From positions 1-7,551 of the forward strand of contig CANHPI010000126.1 of the NCBI GenBank assembly GCA_947462425.1: a stretch of DNA of 7,551 bases. The letters are read 5' to 3'. A model generated the notes under the pieces. The model ran no database searches and had not been told where the DNA came from. It saw only the letters and a list, made by a program, of their open reading frames with translations. This document shows, piece by piece, positions 1-5,079 of this stretch. Positions within the stretch are counted from its first letter, which is position 1. Every line of letters starts with the position of its first letter. This DNA is from Bacteroidota bacterium. GTDB taxonomy: Bacteria > Bacteroidota > Bacteroidia > B-17B0 > B-17BO. A program made the position numbers and the translations under genes.

Positions 1-42
1 AACTAGCAAACTTGTAATAAATAAGATGATTCTATTCTTCAT
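1..42 (-). CDS. Start of a small membrane/exported protein, probably CcmD-like (partial)
   Basis: An open frame begins with ATG at 42-40 inside the 3' end of ccmC, overlapping its last 11 bases in another frame, and runs off the left edge. The 14 visible residues, MKNRIILFITSLLV, have a basic N-terminus followed by a hydrophobic run, like a signal peptide or membrane anchor. In Bacteroidota a short CcmD-family protein with one hydrophobic leader and one membrane helix commonly follows ccmC; CcmD helps release the heme-loaded CcmE from CcmC. The position directly after ccmC and the start-stop overlap, typical of translational coupling, support that reading. Fourteen residues are too few for a homology call, so the CcmD identity is an inference from context. 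A chance ORF remains possible. Confidence 0.5.
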   Translation of the reverse strand, partial: MKNRIILFITSLLV

Positions 43-694
43 TTTTTTTATGAGTTAAAATGGCTAAACGTTTTTTTACATCTAAAATCCAAATGCTTAA
101 TAATACCCAACCGATTACTGCTGGATAAAATACCATACGCATCCCACTATCTAAATCATATTTACCAAAGGCAGGATTGCCACCATTTCCTGGATGTAAT
201 GAATCTGTTAAACGAGGTAAAATCATAATGAATACAAACATCATGACAAAAGCAAAAATATTATAAACAGCCGCAATGCGTCCACGTTTTTGTTCATCAG
301 GAATTGAACTTCTTAAAATAAAATACGCTAAATAAATTAATACAGCTATGGCAACTCCATTTAATTTTGGATCTTGAAAAGTCCACCAGGTTCCCCAAGT
401 AAATTTAGCCCACATACAACCAGTTAGTAATCCAGGTAATGCAAAAAATAAACCTGTTTGAGCGGCTTGATCGCTAATAATATCTGAACGCAAATCGTTT
501 TTTGATAAATGCTTGATTGCAAAAACTACCGAGTAACCCATCATAAATAACATGGCAAACCAAATTGGCACATGATAAAACAAATTACGAATGGTTTCAT
601 TTAATATATCTAAATGTGGTACAGGCGCTAACATACCCCATACCAAAGTATAAAGGATAAAAAATGCGCCTAATATTTTCCACCATTTAATCAT
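32..694 (-). CDS. ccmC: Heme exporter / cytochrome c biogenesis protein CcmC
   Basis: CcmC is an inner-membrane heme-handling protein that loads heme onto the chaperone CcmE during system I cytochrome c maturation. The 220-residue product has about six hydrophobic segments (roughly residues 6-25, 43-61, 78-94, 112-128, 141-160 and 189-206). It has the two conserved external histidines expected as heme ligands: His41 in YHVP and His167 in SLHPGNGGNP. Between them lies the tryptophan-rich WWD-type loop at residues 100-111, WGTWWTFQDPKL. This differs from the WGTWWVWDxRL form I know from enterobacteria: the third Trp is Phe and the Asp sits one residue later. Length is slightly below the ~245 of E. 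coli. It starts 3 bases after ccmB stops, so the two are surely co-transcribed; the next small gene overlaps its end. No Shine-Dalgarno is visible, which is normal for this phylum. Confidence 0.95.
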   Translation of the reverse strand: MIKWWKILGAFFILYTLVWGMLAPVPHLDILNETIRNLFYHVPIWFAMLFMMGYSVVFAIKHLSKNDLRSDIISDQAAQTGLFFALPGLLTGCMWAKFTWGTWWTFQDPKLNGVAIAVLIYLAYFILRSSIPDEQKRGRIAAVYNIFAFVMMFVFIMILPRLTDSLHPGNGGNPAFGKYDLDSGMRMVFYPAVIGWVLLSIWILDVKKRLAILTHKKNEE

Positions 695-697
695 AAT

Positions 698-1357
698 TTA
701 TTCTTTCCAAAGGTAATTAAATAATAGTGTAGCCAATGCTACTACAACAAAATTTAGCATTATTAATATTAGTAAATATTTGTAACTAACACTCCATGCC
801 AAACCATCAATAGCATGTTTACTTAATTTAACAGAAACTAATAATAAAGGCATTAAAACTGGGAAACTTAAAATGGCCATTAAACTTATATTATTATTGG
901 CTTTAGAGGCGATAGCGCTCATTAAACTTAAAATTCCTGAAAAAGCTGAAGAACTAAAGATCAATGCTAGTAAAAACATACCCATATCTTGAACCATACT
1001 GCCAACAAACCACGAGTAAAAGAAAAAAGTCAACAAACTTAAAACGGCCATTAACAGCATATTATAGATGATTTTACTTAAAATAAATTGTCGGGGATTG
1101 TAATATAGATAATTAAACAAGCCTTTACCTTTAGTTTCCTGCATAAAACTTTTACTAGAAACATTAACTGCAATAAACATAAAAATTGTCCAAAAAAGAG
1201 CATTCCAAACTGTTGGATGGATAATTTTTTTAAAGCATAATGCAGAAATGAATACTGTTGCAACGATATAAACAAGAATTCCGGCAAGGGTTGACTTTTG
1301 CCGGAATTCTAAAAGAAATTCTTTTTTTATAAGTTGAGATAATAATTGGATATTCAT
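698..1357 (-). CDS. ccmB: Heme exporter permease subunit CcmB (ABC transporter membrane protein)
   Basis: CcmB is the permease of the CcmAB ABC transporter, whose ATP hydrolysis drives release of heme-loaded CcmE from the CcmC complex. The 219-residue product matches the family's ~220 length. A short cytoplasmic N-terminus with EFRQKSTLAGILVY (residues 17-30) leads into six predicted membrane segments, roughly at 25-42, 51-67, 96-118, 126-149, 157-176 and 194-215. FPVLMPLLL (165-173) is a typical CcmB stretch in helix five. It is the first gene of the leftward operon. Its ATPase partner ccmA is not next to it, because the upstream neighbour is a divergent peroxidase, so ccmA must be encoded elsewhere. 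The start at 1357 is preferred because the next Met is residue 60. A perfect inverted repeat lies in its first 85 bases (separate entry). Confidence 0.93.
   Translation of the reverse strand: MNIQLLSQLIKKEFLLEFRQKSTLAGILVYIVATVFISALCFKKIIHPTVWNALFWTIFMFIAVNVSSKSFMQETKGKGLFNYLYYNPRQFILSKIIYNMLLMAVLSLLTFFFYSWFVGSMVQDMGMFLLALIFSSSAFSGILSLMSAIASKANNNISLMAILSFPVLMPLLLVSVKLSKHAIDGLAWSVSYKYLLILIMLNFVVVALATLLFNYLWKE
1275..1310. repeat. Perfect 13-bp inverted repeat inside the 5' end of ccmB
   Basis: The arm AGAATTCCGGCAA at 1275-1287 is exactly complementary to TTGCCGGAATTCT at 1298-1310, with a 10-base spacer. In the ccmB mRNA this is a hairpin starting about 48 bases after the start codon, covering codons 16-28 (EFRQ on one arm, LAGIL on the other). 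The CCGG cores make it GC-richer than its surroundings. No T-run follows either arm directly, so it is not a standard terminator. A second GAATT/AATTTC match at 1315-1321 could pair alternatively with the nearer arm. Function is unknown; it could affect early translation or be chance imposed by the protein sequence. Confidence 0.75.
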
Positions 1358-1364
1358 TGAGCTA

Positions 1365-1395
1365 CAAATTTACATTCTAATACTCTAAAACACAA
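1365..1395 (-). promoter_or_regulatory. Candidate Bacteroidota-type promoter for the ccmBC operon
   Basis: Reading leftward, TTG (1395-1393) is followed after 20 bases by TAAATTTG (1372-1365), an exact match to the -7 box TAnnTTTG and within the TTG-N17-23-TAnnTTTG spacing known for Bacteroides and Flavobacterium. The box ends only 7 bases before the ccmB ATG, so the transcript would have a leader of at most a few bases. It is the best promoter candidate in the 112-bp divergent gap shared with the peroxidase gene. The motif is short and AT-rich, so chance is a real possibility. Confidence 0.45.
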
Positions 1396-1469
1396 TTAAA
1401 CAATCGTGTATTTTATTGGTTTATCATTTGTAAATTCATACTTTTTAAAATATAGCCAATCATTTATAA

Positions 1470-2033
1470 ATGAACAAACTTATCATTATATCTATCCTTA
1501 TTATCTGTGCTTTCATTTTATTTGCCTTTATTAATAAAAAGGGGAAAGCAACCTCGTCAATACATCAATTTAAAGCTAAGACGATTGATGGTCAATTATT
1601 GGATTTTTCGACTTTAAAAGGTAAAAAAATACTGATAGTTAATACTGCTAGTAAATGTGGTTTTACGCCTCAATACAAAGAACTTGAAGAATTATATGAG
1701 AAATATAAGGATAAAAATTTTGTAGTGATTGGATTTCCGTGTAATCAATTTGGTAATCAGGAGCCCGGAACAAGTTCAGACATTAAAGATTTTTGTAGTA
1801 GAAACTTTGGTGTTTCTTTTACGATGATGGAAAAAGTAGCTGTAAAAGGAGATAGCATTTGTGAAACTTATTCATGGCTTACTCGGAAGGAGAAAAATGG
1901 CGTTGTGAATAGTTCTGTAAAATGGAATTTTCAAAAATATATGATTGATGAAAATGGATTTTTAGTTGATTATGTTTTTTCATTTAAAAGCCCTAAGTGC
2001 TCTAAAATTGTAAATTGGATTGAAGGAAACTAA
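1470..2033 (+). CDS. Glutathione peroxidase family protein, 2-Cys thioredoxin-dependent type, membrane-anchored
   Basis: This thiol peroxidase reduces hydrogen peroxide and organic (lipid) hydroperoxides. The 187-residue product has the family signature NTASKCGFTPQY with peroxidatic Cys63 (Cys rather than selenocysteine), then FPCNQFGNQEPG with Gln93, and the WNF motif with Trp152 and Asn153, completing the catalytic tetrad. Cys109 in DFCSRNFG sits where the resolving cysteine of plant-type thioredoxin-dependent GPx lies, about 46 residues after Cys63, so thioredoxin or a similar thiol donor is more likely than glutathione. Residues 3-20 are strongly hydrophobic with Lys before and after, indicating a signal anchor or uncleaved signal peptide and placing the catalytic domain outside the cytoplasm. 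LIIC at 10-13 is not a good lipobox because position -1 is Ile. It is divergent from ccmB and stands alone. Confidence 0.93.
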   Translation: MNKLIIISILIICAFILFAFINKKGKATSSIHQFKAKTIDGQLLDFSTLKGKKILIVNTASKCGFTPQYKELEELYEKYKDKNFVVIGFPCNQFGNQEPGTSSDIKDFCSRNFGVSFTMMEKVAVKGDSICETYSWLTRKEKNGVVNSSVKWNFQKYMIDENGFLVDYVFSFKSPKCSKIVNWIEGN

Positions 2034-2209
2034 TTTTTTATTAAAAGTGACTTAGTTTGTTTTGTTTTCATTTATCCTTTTTTTGCAATAAACTTATTAA
2101 AAAACAGTTTAATTCATTTCTTCACGCAACTTTCAGAGATTAAAAATTCAAAAGATTGAAATAGAACGCAACTGTGTGTGCAACTTACACGTGAAAATTT
2201 TAAACAATC

Positions 2210-3028
2210 TTATTTCATTTTTCCAATCCAATGCGGAAATTGAGCTAAGTGTTTTATGTTTGGTTCGGTTTGAAACAAACCAAAAACGGCACTGCCACTA
2301 CCACTCATGCAAGCATACAAAGCACCAAGTTCATATAAATCGTTTTTTGTTTTTTCAACAACAGGATATACTTTAAAAATTGATGTTTCAAAATCATTTA
2401 TCAAATCATTTTTCCAAGTTGATATCGGTTGTTTAATAATTTCCAGTAAAGATTTCGTTGGATGTTGAGGTTTCACCAAACTGTAAGCTTCTTTGGTATT
2501 ACTGTGTACGTTAGGATAAATAATAGCAATGCATAAATGACTTAAATCTAATTTAATATTTGTAAACACATCACCTTTTTGTGAAGCAAACACAGGTATG
2601 TTTTTTATAAAAAAAGCACAGTCACTTCCTAATTGTTTTGCAATTTCTATGCGTTTAGTTTCTGTAATATTTAATTCAAATTGTTCGTTCAATAAATTAA
2701 TAAAAAACGCTGCATCTGCACTTCCACCGCCAAGACCTGCACCCATTGGTAAGGTTTTATGTAAGTAAACATTTAAATGAGGAAGTGTTTTAGTTTGCTT
2801 AATAATTTGATACGCTTTGTATAATAAATTATCTTGTGTGTTTCCAGAAATTGGCAAACCGCTTAAATGTATATTAAATTCTTGTATAGCATCTTTTGTT
2901 TCAATAATTTCCAAAGCATCATTCCATCCTAAGGGATAAAAAATGGTTTCTATATTATGAAACCCATCCGAACGTTTTTCGGTAATATTTAATCCTAGGT
3001 TTATTTTAGCGTTTGGAAAACATATCAT
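2210..3028 (-). CDS. ispE: 4-diphosphocytidyl-2-C-methyl-D-erythritol kinase IspE
   Basis: IspE is the cytoplasmic GHMP-family kinase of the MEP (non-mevalonate) pathway; it phosphorylates the 2-hydroxyl of CDP-methylerythritol with ATP on the way to isoprenoid precursors. The N-terminus carries PNAKINLGLNITEKRSDGFH (residues 5-24), with Lys8 at the conserved substrate-binding site. The ATP-binding glycine loop PMGAGLGGGSADAA is at 94-107. GSDCAFF (134-140) contains Asp136, the expected catalytic base. The third GHMP motif, ACMSGSGSAVFG, is at 239-250. Length 272 compares with 283 in E. coli, so it appears complete. It is convergent with the peroxidase gene (176-bp gap, without a convincing terminator) and divergent from accA; no other MEP genes are nearby. 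The start fits the family motif four residues in and a -7 box just upstream. Confidence 0.96.
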   Translation of the reverse strand: MICFPNAKINLGLNITEKRSDGFHNIETIFYPLGWNDALEIIETKDAIQEFNIHLSGLPISGNTQDNLLYKAYQIIKQTKTLPHLNVYLHKTLPMGAGLGGGSADAAFFINLLNEQFELNITETKRIEIAKQLGSDCAFFIKNIPVFASQKGDVFTNIKLDLSHLCIAIIYPNVHSNTKEAYSLVKPQHPTKSLLEIIKQPISTWKNDLINDFETSIFKVYPVVEKTKNDLYELGALYACMSGSGSAVFGLFQTEPNIKHLAQFPHWIGKMK

Positions 3029-3032
3029 ACTA

Positions 3033-3040
3033 CAAAACTA
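3033..3040 (-). promoter_or_regulatory. Candidate -7 promoter box of ispE
   Basis: On the minus strand the sequence TAGTTTTG matches TAnnTTTG exactly and ends 4 bases before the ispE ATG. The nearest upstream TTG is 25 bases away (3068-3066), slightly beyond the usual spacing. If used, transcription would begin at or next to the start codon, giving a leaderless mRNA. Supported by motif match and position only. Confidence 0.35.
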
Positions 3041-3277
3041 TAAATTTTAATTAAACCATGTTTCTCAATATAATTTTTAAAAACTTAGGTGGATAGGTTT
3101 AGTAAAAAGGATTTATTAAATCGAAATTATATTTAATTGAACTAGGTCTTCATATTGTATTAAATAATTTCTCATTCTTAAGTGCCAATTGGGTTTAAAA
3201 TGCTCTTTAAGTTGATATTAGGATATTTTACTACTGATTATCAATAAGTTAAAAGTGGCGATTTTTCATTTTTTTAG

Positions 3278-3285
3278 TATCTTTA
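3278..3285 (+). promoter_or_regulatory. Candidate -7 promoter box of the accA-efp unit
   Basis: TATCTTTA matches TAnnTTTG at all but the last base and lies 24 bases before the accA ATG, a normal leader length for this phylum. A T-rich tract precedes it at 3262-3275. No clear TTG occurs at the expected upstream distance; AGTGGCG is there instead. The rest of the 3029-3309 gap shows nothing beyond AT-rich DNA and an 8-bp palindrome CCAATTGG at 3185-3192. Confidence 0.4.
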
Positions 3286-3309
3286 CCCTCTAACTAATTA
3301 CCAAACACA

Positions 3310-4278
3310 ATGATATATCTTGATTTTGAAAAGCCTATTGAGGAGTTAGCTGAAGAACTAGAAAAACTTAAAAGCGTTGCTGAAAAAAGCAAAGTTGATA
3401 TGAGTAAACCTATTGCAGAAGTTGAAGCTAAAATTCATGCAAAGCGAGTAGAAATTTTTTCAAATTTAACACCATGGCAGCGAGTTCAAGTAAGTCGCCA
3501 TCCAGAAAGACCATATACACTAGCTTATATTGATGCGATTACTAATAGTACATTTATTGAATTGCATGGAGATAGGACAGTGGGAGATGACAAAGCTATG
3601 GTTGGAGGATTTGGAGATGTTGATGGGCAAACCGTTATGTTTATTGGTCAACAAAAAGGAATAAATACAAAAATGCGTCAAATACGTCGTTTTGGTATGG
3701 CAAATCCTGAAGGTTACCGTAAAGCATTGCGCTTAATGAAAATGGCTGAAAAATTTAATAAACCTATTGTAACATTTATTGATACTCCAGGCGCATACCC
3801 TGGACTAGAAGCTGAAGAACGCGGGCAAGGTGAAGCTATTGCTCGTAATTTATTAGAAATGGCTCAATTAAAAGTTCCCGTTATTTGTATCATAATTGGC
3901 GAAGGGGCTAGTGGTGGAGCATTAGGAATTGGTATTGGAGACAAAGTATTGATGTTGGAAAACACTTGGTATTCTGTTATTTCGCCAGAATCATGTTCAT
4001 CAATATTATGGCGTAGTTGGAGTTTTAAAGAAACTGCTGCAGACGCTTTAAAATTAACAGCAGATAATATGAGTGCTAATGGATTAATTGATGGAATTAT
4101 TAAAGAGCCATTAGGCGGAGTTCATAATAATCATCAAGAGGCGTTTGCTACTGTTAAAGCTGAAATACTCAAACATTTGGAAACACTAAAAAAACAAACA
4201 CCACAAGAACGAATTGATGCTCGAATTGAAAAATTTAGTTCAATGGGTGTGGTTCATGATTTAGAGGAAGAAAATTAA
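3310..4278 (+). CDS. accA: Acetyl-CoA carboxylase carboxyltransferase subunit alpha
   Basis: AccA pairs with AccD to form the carboxyltransferase of acetyl-CoA carboxylase, moving CO2 from carboxybiotin on AccB to acetyl-CoA to make malonyl-CoA, the committed step of fatty acid synthesis in the cytoplasm. The 322-residue product matches E. coli's 319. It begins with the typical helical region ([17 protein letters not shown], residues 4-20), followed by [17 protein letters not shown] (54-70). The crotonase-fold core contains FIELHGDR (82-89), [11 protein letters not shown] (155-165) and the glycine-rich oxyanion segment [12 protein letters not shown] (197-208). The C-terminal region includes [13 protein letters not shown] (223-235). 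It is followed after 43 bases by efp on the same strand with no terminator between, so co-transcription is likely. accD, accB and accC are not in the window. Confidence 0.98.
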   Translation: MIYLDFEKPIEELAEELEKLKSVAEKSKVDMSKPIAEVEAKIHAKRVEIFSNLTPWQRVQVSRHPERPYTLAYIDAITNSTFIELHGDRTVGDDKAMVGGFGDVDGQTVMFIGQQKGINTKMRQIRRFGMANPEGYRKALRLMKMAEKFNKPIVTFIDTPGAYPGLEAEERGQGEAIARNLLEMAQLKVPVICIIIGEGASGGALGIGIGDKVLMLENTWYSVISPESCSSILWRSWSFKETAADALKLTADNMSANGLIDGIIKEPLGGVHNNHQEAFATVKAEILKHLETLKKQTPQERIDARIEKFSSMGVVHDLEEEN

Positions 4279-4321
4279 AAATTACAAACGAATATTAACA
4301 AACAAATTATAATTTTTTATT

Positions 4322-4885
4322 ATGGCAGATACAGGCGATATAAACGTAGGTTCAATTATTAGGTTTAATAATGAATTAGTTATCATTACAGAATGGCAAC
4401 ATCGTACACCTGGTAATTTACGGGCTTTTTACCAGGCAAAAATGAAAAATCTTATTAACGGTAAGCAAACAGAAAACCGTTTTAGAAGTGGCGAAACAGT
4501 GGATATTGTTCGTGTTGATTTTAAAAACATGCAATACATTTATCAAGAAGGAGATTTTGCTGTTTGTATGGATAAAGAAACTTTTGAGCAAATATATGTT
4601 CCAGTTAAATTATTTGGGGATAGCTTTCAATTTTTAAAAGAAGAGATGGAAGTGAAAGTTAGCTTTGAAGGAGATTCTGTTATTTTAGCAGAAACACCCA
4701 CTTTTGTGGTTTGCGAAATTACATATGCTGAACCAGGAATAAAAGGTGATACAGCTACGAACACATTAAAACCCGCAACATTAGATTCAGGGGCAACAGT
4801 AAGTGTTCCTTTATTTTGTAACGAGGGTGATTTAGTAAAAGTGGATACACGAACAGCTACTTATGTAGAACGTGTAAAAAAATAA
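4322..4885 (+). CDS. efp: Elongation factor P with Asn at the tip of the active loop
   Basis: EF-P binds between the ribosomal P and E sites and rescues ribosomes stalled at consecutive prolines. The 187-residue product has the three-domain layout: the N-terminal KOW-like domain (about 1-65), the central OB domain (66-128), and the C-terminal OB domain with the signature region EPGIKGDTATNTLKPAT (137-153) and VPLF (162-165). The domain I loop reads PGNLRAF at 30-36. Aligned without gaps to E. coli PGKGQAF, the normally beta-lysylated Lys34 position is Asn32, with Arg34 two residues later. It is therefore neither the Lys nor the Arg type by position, and known tip modifications (beta-lysylation, rhamnosylation) would not apply directly. 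The gene is downstream of accA, probably in the same transcript. Family assignment is firm; the modification state is unknown. Confidence 0.97.
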   Translation: MADTGDINVGSIIRFNNELVIITEWQHRTPGNLRAFYQAKMKNLINGKQTENRFRSGETVDIVRVDFKNMQYIYQEGDFAVCMDKETFEQIYVPVKLFGDSFQFLKEEMEVKVSFEGDSVILAETPTFVVCEITYAEPGIKGDTATNTLKPATLDSGATVSVPLFCNEGDLVKVDTRTATYVERVKK

Positions 4886-4995
4886 TTTTTTTATTTTTCA
4901 ATCTCGGTTTATTTTTTCAATATTGGAGAGATGTGGGTAGAAAAATTTTCTCATCACGAAAATTATAACGGGGAAGCTTAAAGAACTCCTTTTTC

Positions 4996-5008
4996 TGGAC
5001 GCTGTCCA
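4996..5008. repeat. Small GC-containing hairpin, TGGAC-GCT-GTCCA
   Basis: A 5-bp perfect stem with a 3-base loop lies in the convergent gap after efp, flanked by TTTTTC on the left and AAAACA on the right. It stands out as GC-rich in an AT-rich spacer and precedes the main terminator by 18 bases. It may be an accessory terminator for the leftward peptidase transcript, since the bases after it on that strand are mostly T and A, or a remnant of something else. No function can be assigned. Confidence 0.35.
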
Positions 5009-5026
5009 AAACATATTTAAAATAAC

Positions 5027-5055
5027 AAAGTCTCAACATTATTTGTTGAGACTTT
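5027..5055. terminator. Bidirectional intrinsic terminator between efp and the M1 peptidase gene
   Basis: AAAGTCTCAACA (5027-5038) and TGTTGAGACTTT (5044-5055) form a perfect 12-bp stem with a 5-base loop TTATT. The A-run on one side and T-run on the other give weak U-tracts in both directions. It sits 24 bases beyond the stop of the leftward peptidase gene and 141 bases beyond efp, exactly where two convergent transcripts must end. Stem length and position make this the clearest terminator in the window. Confidence 0.85.
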
Positions 5056-5079
5056 ATTATTAAAAGGAGAAATAAAAAG

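Noticed and set aside
1078..1287. 69-codon minus-strand open frame
   Set aside because: It lies wholly within ccmB in another frame, shows no family features, and is explained by the coding bias of the real gene.
2125..2175. Short direct repeats CGCAACT near 2125 and 2168
   Set aside because: Seven bases, two copies, no mobile-element or array context; likely chance.
2034..2209. Possible terminator in the convergent gap between the peroxidase gene and ispE
   Set aside because: Only a 6-bp all-AT inverted repeat (2096-2113) and a 4-bp GTGT/ACAC pairing were seen; neither is convincing.
2176..2376. 66-codon plus-strand open frame
   Set aside because: It is antisense to the 3' end of ispE, rich in His, Gln and Cys with no domain, and has no upstream promoter signal; a shadow frame.
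3029..3309. Possible small RNA or riboswitch upstream of accA
   Set aside because: The gap is AT-rich with only an 8-bp palindrome at 3185-3192; no conserved aptamer-like or extended paired structure was visible.
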